Source: Bacteroidales bacterium (lineage in GTDB: Bacteria; Bacteroidota; Bacteroidia; Bacteroidales; Lentimicrobiaceae). Taken from it: a stretch of DNA of 64,000 nucleotides. A program made the translations under genes and the position numbers. The first letter of the stretch is position 1, and each line of letters begins with the position of its first letter. Location: contig JADIZB010000012.1 in assembly GCA_016705005.1 (NCBI GenBank), forward strand, positions 124,001 through 188,000, in the 5' to 3' direction. Below the pieces are notes generated by a model that saw only the letters and a program-made list of their open reading frames with translations, made no database searches and had not been told where the DNA came from. Shown here one piece after another: positions 1 to 8,852 of this stretch.

Positions 1-1
1 T

Positions 2-919
2 CTTGACGAAACCAAATCGCAGATTGCCCATGGTGAAACTGTGCGCGAAACGGCCAATATGATCAGCTTTCTGACGGACATCATCGGCATCCGCGACGAT
101 ATGTTCCTGGGCGAAGGCCATACCTATATGAAGGAAGTCGGTGATGCCCTGGACGATGGTTATAAGCACGGCGTTTTGCCGCAAAGGCCCGGTATTGTCA
201 ACCTTCAGTGCGACATCGACCATCCGACACAATCTATGGCTGACCTGTTGCACCTGGTCAATTATTATGGCGGACTTGAAAACCTGAAAGGAAAGAAAAT
301 CGCCATGACCTGGGCCTACTCGCCCAGCTATGGAAAGCCGCTTTCTGTCCCGCAGGGGATCATCGGACTGATGACCCGTTTCGGGATGGAGGTTGACCTG
401 GCTTATCCCGAAGGATATACACTGATTCCTGAAGTTGTTGAAATGGCCGGTAAACAGGCTGCTGTTTCGGGAGGAAAATTCAGGGTGGTGAACAGCATGG
501 ACGAAGCCTTTGCCAATGCCGATATTGTATATCCGAAAAGCTGGGCGCCTTTTGCAGTGATGCAGCGCCGTACAGATCTTCTGAAGAAAAGTGATAAAGA
601 AGGCCTGAAATCGCTGGAGCAGGAGTGCCTGGCCAACAACGCCCGTTTTAAAGACTGGGAGTGCACCGAAGAAAAGATGAAACTCACCAAAGGCGGAAAT
701 GCCCTGTATATGCATTGCCTACCGGCCGATATTTCAGATGTTTCCTGTAAGGAAGGCGAAGTGGCTGCCAGCGTGTTTGAGCGTTACCGCATCGAAACCT
801 ATAAGGAAGCCGGCTACAAACCTTACATCATTGCAGCGATGATCCTGAATAACAAGTTTGGCAATGCGGCGGAGATGCTGGAGAACCTTTACAAAGCAGG
901 AAAGAAAAGAGTGATGTAA
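2..919 (+). CDS. ygeW: YgeW-type knotted carbamoyltransferase, 5' end outside the window
   Basis: The frame is open from base 2, so the gene starts upstream and about 305 C-terminal residues are visible. YgeW proteins are close to 396 residues, so roughly 90 residues, including the carbamoyl-phosphate loop, are missing. The ornithine/aspartate carbamoyltransferase fold is recognised by the HCLPAD motif near the C-terminus, the GHTYMKEVGDAL region, and the conserved DH-PTQSMADLLHL segment. In this family the protein acts as a catabolic carbamoyltransferase in anaerobic purine breakdown; the exact substrate is not settled. Its partners hyuA, ssnA, xdh and ygfK lie downstream on the opposite strand, so this gene belongs to a separate rightward transcript that ends at the hairpin just after it. 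Family assignment is strong; substrate is inference. Confidence 0.92.
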   Translation, partial: LDETKSQIAHGETVRETANMISFLTDIIGIRDDMFLGEGHTYMKEVGDALDDGYKHGVLPQRPGIVNLQCDIDHPTQSMADLLHLVNYYGGLENLKGKKIAMTWAYSPSYGKPLSVPQGIIGLMTRFGMEVDLAYPEGYTLIPEVVEMAGKQAAVSGGKFRVVNSMDEAFANADIVYPKSWAPFAVMQRRTDLLKKSDKEGLKSLEQECLANNARFKDWECTEEKMKLTKGGNALYMHCLPADISDVSCKEGEVAASVFERYRIETYKEAGYKPYIIAAMILNNKFGNAAEMLENLYKAGKKRVM

Positions 920-951
920 TTTGCCGGAGCATTCCGGGATATATTATTTAT

Positions 952-990
952 ACAGGGACACGAAATGTCGTGTCCCTGTGTTTATTTTTT
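952..990 (+). terminator. Rho-independent terminator after ygeW
   Basis: A 12-bp perfect stem (ACAGGGACACGA / TCGTGTCCCTGT) with a 4-base loop is followed by a T-rich tract. It begins 33 bases after the ygeW stop codon. Confidence 0.9.
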
Positions 991-1169
991 TCAATACCTG
1001 TTTACAGCAATTCAATAAAGCTTTTAAAATATGGTGGACCTCCTCCGACCCTGGTGTGAAGCCTTTCTGATGGCATATTTATTCTGATCTTATTGGTGTT
1101 TCCGAATGTCCGGATAAACTTTGGAGAAGGAAACGGGTTTTTCAGATCAAAGTTACTTACCATACACCT

Positions 1170-1832
1170 TCATAGTGAAATAATTGAAAATGAATTCACC
1201 TGAAATGCAGTAAGTCTGCCATAATCTTCAAGATGAGCATAAACACACCCTGTATCAATGTTGATCACCCGGGCATGTTTATCAATACGATCAAATAGAG
1301 AGGTCAGCTTTATGGTCTGATGCCCGTGTACAATGGTTCTGTCTTTTAGCAACGGATGCAGGTATTCCTGTCTGCTTTCCCAAATCATGCTTCTTCTGTC
1401 GCTGAAAGGGTCTTCAATGGTGTCGTTGAATCCTGCATGAACGAAAAGGAAATTTTCAGATTCATAATAATACCTGAGGTTCCTGAAAAAATCAATGTAA
1501 CAGGGGTCTAATTCTGTCAGTCTGCTGATGCCGAAACTCTGCATCGTTTTATGTCCCCCGTTTATAAACCATAATGTTACTGCTGACCGGTCTGAGAGGG
1601 CATCCAGCAGCATGGCCTCGTGATTGCCCGTTAAGGGAATGACATCATAGCCTGATCTTTGAAGTTCAATAATGTAATCAATGACCTCCTTGCTTTTGAT
1701 TCCACGGTCAATATAGTCACCCAGAAGGATCAGCTTGTCGGACTTCGAAAGAACAATATGCTGCTCAACCAGTTCCTTAAACTGGTCAAAGCACCCGTGA
1801 ATGTCTCCGATGGCGAATACTCTGTTCTGCAT
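1170..1832 (-). CDS. Metallophosphoesterase, PP1/ApaH-like Ser/Thr phosphatase family
   Basis: This 220-residue protein has the three metal-binding signatures of calcineurin-like phosphatases in order: GDIHG at residues 9-13, GDYIDRG near residue 36 and GNHE near residue 66, followed by later His-containing motifs (FVHAG, VHGHQ). The reading frame stays open for another 38 codons upstream, but those codons run through a GC-rich repeat (PPPAG region). The ATG at 1832 begins immediately before the conserved GDIHG block and is the better start. Families with this architecture include bacterial PrpA/PrpE phosphatases and diadenosine tetraphosphatases; the sequence alone does not decide between them. 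It lies between ygeW and hyuA on the opposite strand to ygeW and has no obvious role in purine breakdown. Confidence 0.85.
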   Translation of the reverse strand: MQNRVFAIGDIHGCFDQFKELVEQHIVLSKSDKLILLGDYIDRGIKSKEVIDYIIELQRSGYDVIPLTGNHEAMLLDALSDRSAVTLWFINGGHKTMQSFGISRLTELDPCYIDFFRNLRYYYESENFLFVHAGFNDTIEDPFSDRRSMIWESRQEYLHPLLKDRTIVHGHQTIKLTSLFDRIDKHARVINIDTGCVYAHLEDYGRLTAFQVNSFSIISL

Positions 1833-2019
1833 ATTGCTTAATAAGACAAGTAACTTATAATACGCCCCCGAGTTGGTGTGGATCATACCCGCCGGAGGCG
1901 GGCGGGCTTTCTGACCTGTCTGCCTGGCAAACAGGCAGGTGCGCACTTCTTTATCACTGTATCATTGCAATTATTACAGTCTGCCTCTGATCAGCGTCAT
2001 GTCGGGCTTACTAAGGTTG

Positions 2020-2046
2020 GTGCGCATCTTAATTTCTGATGCGCAC
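2020..2046. repeat. Palindrome GTGCGCATC-N9-GATGCGCAC, first copy
   Basis: A perfect 9-bp inverted repeat around a 9-base loop (ttaatttct). An identical copy is at 2192-2218, inside the hyuA tail duplication, about 25 bp past the real hyuA stop. It may act as an mRNA 3' hairpin. There is no clear T tract. Confidence 0.8.
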
Positions 2047-2191
2047 TTCTATATCCCTGTATCAGTACAATTAGACCTGCCTTCCACTGATCAGCGTCAT
2101 GTCGGCCTTACCACAGATCTCCATCCCTTCAAAAATATCTGGTGGTGCGCACACCTTACCGTCCGCTGGGCTGTCGGGCTTACTAAGGTTG

Positions 2192-2218
2192 GTGCGCATC
2201 TTAATTTCTGATGCGCAC
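2192..2218. repeat. Palindrome GTGCGCATC-N9-GATGCGCAC, second copy
   Basis: Same 9-bp stem and same loop sequence as the copy at 2020-2046. It is the 3' hairpin directly after hyuA on the minus strand. Confidence 0.8.
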
Positions 2219-2242
2219 TTCTATATCCCTGTATCAGTACAA

Positions 2243-3562
2243 TTAAACCTGCCTTCCACTGATCAGCGTCATTTCGGCCTTACCACAGATCTCCATCCCT
2301 TCATAAATATCCTCATCGCCCGATTGCACATTGGTTTTTACTGAAATCACCGATTTACTATCCGGATCCCAGATCACCAGATCGGCATCAGATCCGGTTG
2401 CAATTTCACCTTTCCGGGGATAAAGTCCGAAAATCCGGGCCGCATTGGTTGAAGTCAGGGCAACAAACTGCTGCAGGCTGATTTTTCCTGTTAAGACTCC
2501 ATAGGTATAAAGCAACTTCATGCGGTGTTCGACCCCCCCGGCACCATTGGGGATTTTTGTAAAATCATTTATGCCCTGGTCTTTCTGTCCAAGGGTATTG
2601 AAGGGACAGTGATCGGTGGAAATGACATCCACAGTGCCATCCTTCAGTGCCAGCCACAAGGCTTCCTGATCGGCTTTGCTCCGGATGGGCGGACTGATGA
2701 TATACTTTAATGGTTCCGGAACAGGCTTCTGATAAACACTTTCATCCAGCAGTAGGTATTGCGGGCAGGTTTCACAGTAAAGCGGCAATCCTTCTTTCTT
2801 TCCCTGCCGGATATATTCCAGCGATTTCGCTGCTGAGGTATGCACAATATATGTCTTACAGCCGGTTTTCCGGCAAAGGTCGACCACTTTCCTTACGGAT
2901 TCAGCTTCCGTTTCTGAAGACCGTGACAGTGCATGATAAACCGGACCTGTTTTCCCTTGTGCCAGAAATTCCTGTTGTTTCTGAAGAATCAGGTCGCCTT
3001 CCTCGCAATGCACCAGCACAATGGCATTCAGTTTTGCAGCGGTTAACATCACCTGTTCCAGTTCATGGTATTCAATGCCGATGTTTCCTTTGTAGGCCAG
3101 GTAAACCTTGAATGACCGGATGCCTGCTTCTTTTACACACCATTCCATCTGGGCAGGAATCGTTTCATCATACCAGGTGATGCCCATATGGAGGCCGCAA
3201 TCGAGCAAACTGTTTGCGACTTCAGCATTTCTCAGTAGCAGGGCTTCTTTCAGGGATTGTCTCCGTGAGGGTGTCACAAAATCAATGAAATAAGTGGTGC
3301 CGCCGGTCCTGGCAGCCCGGCTGCCGCTGAGGAAATCATCGCACGATGGACCGGCAGGTGTGGGCAGGGCAAAATGGACATGGGCATCAATCCCACCCGG
3401 GAAAATTATATTTCCTTCAGCCTCAATCACTGAGCAGTCCTTTAAATCTTCCTTCAGATGCAAGCCGATTCCCGAAATTTTTGCTTCCTCAACAAGAATA
3501 TCGGCTTTGAATTTCTGATCGGCCGTAACGATGGTTCCGTTTTTAATGAGGATTGAGCCCAT
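2243..3562 (-). CDS. hyuA: Dihydropyrimidinase / D-hydantoinase family amidohydrolase (HyuA/YgeZ)
   Basis: This 439-residue cyclic amidohydrolase has the full binuclear metal site: HxH at residues 61-63, the Lys expected to be carboxylated at 152, His185, His241 and Asp317 in the STDHCPF motif. It hydrolyses cyclic imide or amide bonds. In the purine-degradation cluster its homologue is thought to open hydantoin/dihydropyrimidine-like rings released from xanthine or urate. The length is normal for the family. It is followed by the YgjV-like gene and ssnA in the same orientation. Its last codons and downstream spacer have been duplicated twice downstream (see the repeat at 1941-2311). Confidence 0.93.
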   Translation of the reverse strand: MGSILIKNGTIVTADQKFKADILVEEAKISGIGLHLKEDLKDCSVIEAEGNIIFPGGIDAHVHFALPTPAGPSCDDFLSGSRAARTGGTTYFIDFVTPSRRQSLKEALLLRNAEVANSLLDCGLHMGITWYDETIPAQMEWCVKEAGIRSFKVYLAYKGNIGIEYHELEQVMLTAAKLNAIVLVHCEEGDLILQKQQEFLAQGKTGPVYHALSRSSETEAESVRKVVDLCRKTGCKTYIVHTSAAKSLEYIRQGKKEGLPLYCETCPQYLLLDESVYQKPVPEPLKYIISPPIRSKADQEALWLALKDGTVDVISTDHCPFNTLGQKDQGINDFTKIPNGAGGVEHRMKLLYTYGVLTGKISLQQFVALTSTNAARIFGLYPRKGEIATGSDADLVIWDPDSKSVISVKTNVQSGDEDIYEGMEICGKAEMTLISGRQV

Positions 3563-3610
3563 AACAGAGGTTTATTTCAATGGTTAAGATACGCTTTCCC
3601 GGCATGGATT

Positions 3611-4237
3611 CTAATCCACCAGGGTTTTCTCAAACAAGCCTGCAGAGTTTTCAGAAAATCCAAGCTTTTTCAGGTATTTGCCATATTTTTCACTTTTACC
3701 CTCGGCGATCACCTTCTTAAAGCCTTCTCCGATAAAGCGGTTGCGCAACCGCAGGTAAATGAATTTCCCGTTTTTAAAATCGCGGTATTCAGGCAAAACA
3801 AAATCAAGGCCTACCACCAGGCAGTGATCGTGCTCCCTGTGAGCCAGGAAAATTCCGGCAACGGCCATATCGCGCAGCACAAAGAAACTGATGGTGTTCA
3901 TTTCAGGTTTGTAGGAGAAACCCGGAAAAAAACGCTGGATTTCCTTGTCGTGAAACTGAAGAAAGCGGATCATGTACTTGTTATCAGCCCTCACTTCAAG
4001 GATTTCAAATACTTCTTTCTTTGAATAAATCGTATACAGATAATAAATATCGATACAGGCAATAAATGCATTCAGAAATCCGACCGGCATTGCTCCGATA
4101 AGAAATCCGTAAAGTGAAAAGGTAAGTGCCCCGGCAAGGTTGATCCACCTGAATTTCAGGATGGAGTTCATCGTCATCGAAACGGCAATAATTACCGAAG
4201 CCAGGTAACCGATCCATTGTAAAAAGGTAATTTCCAT
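3611..4237 (-). CDS. YgjV-like membrane protein fused to a GNAT-like domain
   Basis: The first ~85 residues hold about three hydrophobic segments (IGYLASVIIAVSMTM; LAGALTFSLYGFLIGAM; FLNAFIACIDIYYLYTIY) of the YgjV inner-membrane type. The remaining ~125 residues are soluble and end in a pattern typical of N-acetyltransferases (EKYGKYLKKLGFSE, 'Y..yl.k.GF'). The ATG at 4237 is preferred over one nine codons upstream because it begins directly before the first membrane segment. Substrate unknown. It sits 49 bp from the start of hyuA in the same orientation, so it may share the purine cluster transcript, but a role there is unproven. Confidence 0.7.
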   Translation of the reverse strand: MEITFLQWIGYLASVIIAVSMTMNSILKFRWINLAGALTFSLYGFLIGAMPVGFLNAFIACIDIYYLYTIYSKKEVFEILEVRADNKYMIRFLQFHDKEIQRFFPGFSYKPEMNTISFFVLRDMAVAGIFLAHREHDHCLVVGLDFVLPEYRDFKNGKFIYLRLRNRFIGEGFKKVIAEGKSEKYGKYLKKLGFSENSAGLFEKTLVD

Positions 4238-4418
4238 TAAACAGGGGTTTTTTATCCTAAGCAAAGACGCTAAGACGCAATGTGTTGGTATGTAATTGTT
4301 TTTTAACTCAGAATGAAAATTCTGAAAATTAGAAAATCAAGTGTTGAGAAATATTGACCGGACTATATTGATTTACTGACGGTAATTAAAGATTGCAAAG
4401 TTAGGTAAAGAAGCGAAG

Positions 4419-5684
4419 CTAGCGCATCCGTTTCCAGAGCCGCTCTGCCTGTATCCGGGCTTCTTTCAGAATCCCTGTTTCATCTACTGTTGTGATATTA
4501 CCGTTTTCAACAATCAGTTTACCGTCTGAAATCACATGAAGTATGTGCCTGGCTTCAATCCCGAAAAGGAAATGGCCCAAAAAGTTGCTGCTGTTAAATG
4601 GGGTAGGGGTGTCGTAATCCAATACAACAAGATTATTGTCTCCATCTCCCCTGAAATTGCCCGATTGAAGGTAATTGTGTACATTCCTGAATCGACGGTA
4701 TGTTTCAGGATAACCGATGTTGTCGAAGTTGTGACCGGCAAAAAATGCTGATTTGGCACTCCGGAGCATATCGCTGTGCATCCCGTCGGTGCCCAGCATA
4801 ATCCTTTCTCCCAATCCTTCTGAATTGAAAAATCCAACGGAATTGTTCAGGTTACTTTCCATATTCTGCACTATCCATGCCGGAGAACCTGCAACCAGTC
4901 TGCGCTCCTCTTCGTCGAGATGCAGGCAGTGGCCGAGAATGGTTTTCGGGAAGTCAAGGGCTCCGGCGTTGATCAACCGGTTGACAACCCGTTCATTATA
5001 GGTCTGAAGGCTGTGCGCTTCATCTGAAAGGTCTTCGGCTACATGAATGTGAATGCCGGAGTTTGTTTCCCGTGCAAGATCAACGGCCTGTTTCAGTGTT
5101 TCTTTACCGACGGTAAAAGAAGCATGCAAACCTACCAGACCTTGTCTCCCTGATAGATATGATGCCGTTTCTTCCAATCCCTGCTGTGCAATTGACAATC
5201 CGTCCCGGTCTGAAATTTCATAACAGAGTAAATGGCCCACGCCGACTTCATCGAAAGCCTGTGCAATGGTTTCGAGGCTGCCTTTTACAGCGAATGGTGA
5301 GGCATGGTGGTCGATGGCAAATGTGACCCCGCTTTTGGCGCAGGCCATGGCCGTTACCAGCGCGCTGGATCGGATCATATCCAGGTCCAGGGCCTTGTCG
5401 AGTGTCCACCAGATGTATTCCAGGATTTCCGGGAAATTTTCAGGGTTTTTCTTCGGCGCACCCATACCACGGGCAAGGGCTGAGTATACATGGTGATGCC
5501 CGTTGGCAAAGGAATGGGTGATGTATTTGCCCCTGCAGTCAATAATGGTGTAATTGGACTTTTCAGGAATATAGTTCAGAAATTCGATTTCACCCTGAAA
5601 TCCTTCATGAACCAATATATTGGTTAAAGTGAATTCGAGGGTTGTTGGATGAATGTAAGTGGCGTTGGTTAAGAGAATTGACAT
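4419..5684 (-). CDS. ssnA: SsnA-type putative aminohydrolase (amidohydrolase superfamily)
   Basis: This 421-residue chlorohydrolase/deaminase-like amidohydrolase carries the metal site HHH at residues 63-65, a central HIHVAED block, the GHCLHLDE motif and the catalytic GTDGMHSD motif. SsnA is a fixed member of anaerobic purine-degradation gene clusters and probably deaminates a purine or a breakdown intermediate; the true substrate is inferred only. Length matches the family (about 440). It lies between the YgjV-like gene and the four-helix-bundle gene, all on the minus strand. A short hairpin-free spacer with 7-base repeats precedes its start. Confidence 0.9.
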   Translation of the reverse strand: MSILLTNATYIHPTTLEFTLTNILVHEGFQGEIEFLNYIPEKSNYTIIDCRGKYITHSFANGHHHVYSALARGMGAPKKNPENFPEILEYIWWTLDKALDLDMIRSSALVTAMACAKSGVTFAIDHHASPFAVKGSLETIAQAFDEVGVGHLLCYEISDRDGLSIAQQGLEETASYLSGRQGLVGLHASFTVGKETLKQAVDLARETNSGIHIHVAEDLSDEAHSLQTYNERVVNRLINAGALDFPKTILGHCLHLDEEERRLVAGSPAWIVQNMESNLNNSVGFFNSEGLGERIMLGTDGMHSDMLRSAKSAFFAGHNFDNIGYPETYRRFRNVHNYLQSGNFRGDGDNNLVVLDYDTPTPFNSSNFLGHFLFGIEARHILHVISDGKLIVENGNITTVDETGILKEARIQAERLWKRMR

Positions 5685-5697
5685 GAGAAATGGGTTT

Positions 5698-5739
5698 AAT
5701 TACGAATTACGAATGACGAATTACGAATGACGAATAAGG
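5698..5739. repeat. 7-base tandem repeats, ACGAATT/ACGAATG family
   Basis: About five consecutive heptamers (ACGAATT, ACGAATG) lie 14 bp upstream of ssnA. The same family appears in inverted orientation at 6183-6297 on the other side of the four-helix-bundle gene, and again at 10101-10172 and 51675-51708. Confidence 0.85.
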
Positions 5740-5777
5740 GATTGGTTTTCAAATTCAGACATTTGTTCTCCTGTAAT

Positions 5778-6143
5778 TCATTTGTTGATTTTTTGTTTGA
5801 TTCTGGAGGTTTTGATTGATTGAACTGTTATGGCAAGAAGTTCATTGCCTTCATTTATAAGAGCGATGATTTTCTCCTTAAAGTCGGAATTGAAGTGGGA
5901 AAGTAGTTCCATAAAGAAGATTGATTCATCCAATTCCTCTTCAACGATTTTGAGTTTGTTAATAAAATCGGGTGTCGATTTCCCCCGGCATGCCGCCAGA
6001 TAATTTGCAGCCGATGAACTCGATGAACGGATTAACTGATTGCAATAAGGAATATTAATACTGTTTACCGGCAATTCCCTTATTAATTCAGCCACACTGA
6101 TTGCGAATTCCTTGTACCGTTGTTTAAGCTGTTCTATACTCAT
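5778..6143 (-). CDS. Four-helix-bundle protein (S23/23S-IVS family)
   Basis: A 121-residue all-alpha protein with the family pattern: a first helix ending in a short IRELP turn, then NQLIRSSSSSAANYLAACRGKSTPDF and a Glu-rich third helix (KIVEEELDESIFFMELL). Proteins of this family were first seen encoded in intervening sequences of 23S rRNA genes and resemble the accessory proteins of diversity-generating retroelements. Their cellular role is unclear. Here the gene stands between ssnA and xdh and is flanked on both sides by ACGAATG-type heptamers in opposite orientation, which suggests later insertion into the purine cluster. No reverse transcriptase or variable repeat is nearby. Confidence 0.85.
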   Translation of the reverse strand: MSIEQLKQRYKEFAISVAELIRELPVNSINIPYCNQLIRSSSSSAANYLAACRGKSTPDFINKLKIVEEELDESIFFMELLSHFNSDFKEKIIALINEGNELLAITVQSIKTSRIKQKINK

Positions 6144-6182
6144 GGTTGAAAATCAAAGACACATTGAATTTACAAATTTTGG

Positions 6183-6297
6183 TCATTCGAAGCTTGTTCG
6201 TCATTCGTCATTCACCTCCTTCGTCTTCGTCCTCCACATTCTACATTCGTCATTCGTCATTCTTTATTCGTCATTCGTCATTCGTCATTCGTACTTT
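6183..6297. repeat. 7-base tandem repeats, CATTCGT orientation
   Basis: Repeated TCATTCG units, interrupted by decayed copies, run up to and into the 3' end of xdh. The xdh stop codon is itself formed by a repeat unit (TAC GAA TGA on the minus strand). Confidence 0.85.
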
Positions 6298-8846
6298 TTC
6301 AAAGGCAACTCATATCTCCTGATTCCATCAAATGCCCAGATCGCGTTCGCTACCGCAGCGGCTGTTGGCACCAGCCCTATTTCTCCGAGTCCTTTCGCGC
6401 CATAGGGCCCGACCGGATCTTTAACTTCCACACCCAACACCACAATCTCCGGCATATCCTTTGCCCGGAGGATCTTCAGATCACGCATTTTCGACGAAAC
6501 AAGCTGCCCGTCAACCATCGGCAGATCTTCCGACAGGGCATAACCCAGACCCATATGTACCGCTCCCTCAATCTGACCCTCAAACATCAAAGGGTTCATG
6601 ATTTTTCCTGCATCATGGGCAGCGTATACTGTTTCAATTTCGCCCGAATCGTTAAGAACCACAAGCTGGGTGGCATAGCCATACGCAAAATGGGTGATGA
6701 TTTCCTTCACCTCAGCCCCGGGTTTTGTAGTCAGGTCGTACGAATAATTCCCTTTGTATGTTTTGCCTGAAAGTTCTTTCAACGAATGGCTTTTCAGGTC
6801 TTCACGGATTTTTTTAGACGCATCAAGGATGGCATTCCCCAACAGGGCAGTTGCCCTTGAAGAGGTTGTCATTCCGGTAGGGATTCCGGCAATGCTGTCA
6901 ACAGTTACTTCAACAATTCCCGGATTTATGCCGGTTTCTTCAAAAAGCACCTGTTGGGCTATGGTGTGTACGCCCTGTCCCATTTCAGTCCAGCCATGCT
7001 GAAGATGCACCTTGTTCTCAGAGATAATGCTGATGATCACATCACTGTAATCGGCCATGCCGTTTCCAACACCGCTGTTTTTAATTCCGCAGGCCAGCCC
7101 CTTGATCCGGGCTTTATCATAATATGGTTTTACGGCTTCAAGTGTGGCTCTTACACCCACTCCTCCTTTAAGAATCTGTCCGGTAGCCGTCATCTTTCCT
7201 TCGGTAAGGGCGTTGTTATACCGGAACTGCCAATTGTCGAAGTTGCCTTGTTTGCAAAGATCATCAATACAGCCCTCGAGTGCAAATGCCACCTGATTGG
7301 CCCCGAATCCCCGCATGGCACCACAGGGGATGTTGTTGGTATAAACGGTGAGTGCTTCCAGGTTTACACAGGGAAAATGATAGGCACCGGTTGCATGTCC
7401 GGCTACCCTTTCCATTACCTTCGTACCCACCGAAGCGTACGCGCCGGAATCACCCACAGCATATAGTTTCAGTCCGGTCAGCCGTCCTTCTTTATCGCAT
7501 CCAACAGCAATATCCATATACACAGGATGCCTTTTCGGATGCATCCGGATGGATTCTTCCCTGTTCAGCACCACTTTCACAGGCCGTTTCAGCAGCCAGG
7601 CAAACAGGGACGCATGCCCCTGGACCGTCATATCTTCTTTTCCGCCAAAACCACCACCGGTAGAAACCAGTGTTACCCTTACCTTTTCCTCAGGAAGTCC
7701 CAGCAGGGAGGCAACCTGCCTGCGGTCAACATATATACCTTGTCCGTTTGAATAGAGATGCACTCCATCACCATCCGGCATGGCCACAGCCCCTTCCGTT
7801 TCAAGAAATGCGTGCTCAATCCGCTGTGTCTGGTATATGCCTTTGGCAACAAAAGCGGAACCTTTCAATAGCTCTTCAGCGTCACCTCCACGGTATACCC
7901 TGCAGGTTTCCAACAGGTTTTCACGATCGGGATGAACCTTTGGCGAACCCGCTTTTATGGCTTCGTGCGGATCGGTAACCGGATCAAGTATATCATAGGA
8001 TACCTCAATAAGAGCTGCGGCCTTTCTGGCGATTTCATCGGTTTCCGCTACAACACCGGCCAGTACATCCCCGATATAGCGGGTGGTTTCACCCGGACCG
8101 ATCATCAACGGCCAGTCCTTAAAGATCAGTCCGATATAGCGGTCACCCGGAACATCACCCGAAATAAAAATCCTGATAACGCCTTTAACCTGGAGCGCTG
8201 TACTGATGTTTATCTCCCTGATCACGGCCCTGGGATGGTCGGTAAAACGGAGGGCACCGTAAAGCATTCCTTCAAAATGGAGGTCATTCACAAATTTTCT
8301 TTTCCCGACAGCCATCTCAAAGGCCTCATATTTGGGATAGGATGTACCGACCTTTCCGGAAGTACCTTTTCTTTCAGATGATTGCCCGGGATGTAACCGG
8401 TTTGCAGCTTCTGCAATGGCATCCACAATTTTAACATAACCGGTGCACCGGCATAAATTCAGGGTGAGCGCCTTTTTGATCTCATCACGGGAGGGCTGAG
8501 GGTTTTTCTGAAGCAGAATTTTTGTCCGCATCAGAAAGCCGGGGGTGCAAAAGCCACACTGAACGGCCCCTTTCTCAACAAATGCGGTAGCAATAGCATC
8601 ACGGATTTTGTCAGGGATGCCTTCCAGTGTATTGATCTCAGCATTATCAAGTTTGCCCACTGGTGTCATGCATGCCAGCTTTGCTTCCCCGTCGATCTCA
8701 ACCAGGCAGGCTCCACAGGCTCCCTGGCAGGAGCAGCCATCCTTTACTGAGGTAATTCCCTTTATATTTCTCAGGAAATGCAGGAGCCTGATTTCCGGAT
8801 TGCCTGTGTAAATGACAGGCTTGCCATTCAGGTTAAACTTTATCAT
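6285..8846 (-). CDS. xdh: Selenium-dependent-type xanthine dehydrogenase, fused FeS and molybdopterin domains
   Basis: 853 residues. The N-terminal [2Fe-2S] domain has Cys38/40, 44, 47 and 59, and a second [2Fe-2S] domain shows CGFCTPGF and CRCTGY near residues 100-140. From about residue 170 comes the molybdopterin domain, with GGGFGGKE, GAMRGFGANQ and the catalytic-Glu region GAKGLGEIGL near the C-terminus. There is no FAD domain. This matches the fused Se-dependent XDH family, which hydroxylates purines such as hypoxanthine, xanthine or urate-related compounds. Se would be carried as a labile cofactor, so no in-frame selenocysteine codon is needed and none is seen. The first Cys motif (CSCQGACGAC) has an unusual extra Cys. 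The gene is 6 bp from the threonine-synthase-like gene, as in an operon. Confidence 0.92.
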   Translation of the reverse strand: MIKFNLNGKPVIYTGNPEIRLLHFLRNIKGITSVKDGCSCQGACGACLVEIDGEAKLACMTPVGKLDNAEINTLEGIPDKIRDAIATAFVEKGAVQCGFCTPGFLMRTKILLQKNPQPSRDEIKKALTLNLCRCTGYVKIVDAIAEAANRLHPGQSSERKGTSGKVGTSYPKYEAFEMAVGKRKFVNDLHFEGMLYGALRFTDHPRAVIREINISTALQVKGVIRIFISGDVPGDRYIGLIFKDWPLMIGPGETTRYIGDVLAGVVAETDEIARKAAALIEVSYDILDPVTDPHEAIKAGSPKVHPDRENLLETCRVYRGGDAEELLKGSAFVAKGIYQTQRIEHAFLETEGAVAMPDGDGVHLYSNGQGIYVDRRQVASLLGLPEEKVRVTLVSTGGGFGGKEDMTVQGHASLFAWLLKRPVKVVLNREESIRMHPKRHPVYMDIAVGCDKEGRLTGLKLYAVGDSGAYASVGTKVMERVAGHATGAYHFPCVNLEALTVYTNNIPCGAMRGFGANQVAFALEGCIDDLCKQGNFDNWQFRYNNALTEGKMTATGQILKGGVGVRATLEAVKPYYDKARIKGLACGIKNSGVGNGMADYSDVIISIISENKVHLQHGWTEMGQGVHTIAQQVLFEETGINPGIVEVTVDSIAGIPTGMTTSSRATALLGNAILDASKKIREDLKSHSLKELSGKTYKGNYSYDLTTKPGAEVKEIITHFAYGYATQLVVLNDSGEIETVYAAHDAGKIMNPLMFEGQIEGAVHMGLGYALSEDLPMVDGQLVSSKMRDLKILRAKDMPEIVVLGVEVKDPVGPYGAKGLGEIGLVPTAAAVANAIWAFDGIRRYELPLKKYE

Positions 8847-8852
8847 GCCTGT

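Larger units (their letters stand above)
1941..2311. repeat. Three partial copies of the hyuA 3' end and its downstream flank
   Basis: Copy A (2001-2139) and copy B (2173-2311) match over about 139 bp at a period of 172 bp with only a few mismatches. A diverged third copy (1941-2010) matches copy A over about 70 bp at a spacing of 100 bp. Copy B contains the genuine last codons of hyuA. Read on the minus strand, copy A still encodes a nearly identical tail (CGKADMTLISGRQV, then stop) and the third copy a decayed version (DMTLIRGR). This is a tandem duplication of a gene tail plus its downstream spacer. Confidence 0.88.

Noticed and set aside
5698..6297. Heptamer arrays considered as CRISPR
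   Set aside because: Units are 7 bp with no unique spacers between them and no cas gene in the window.
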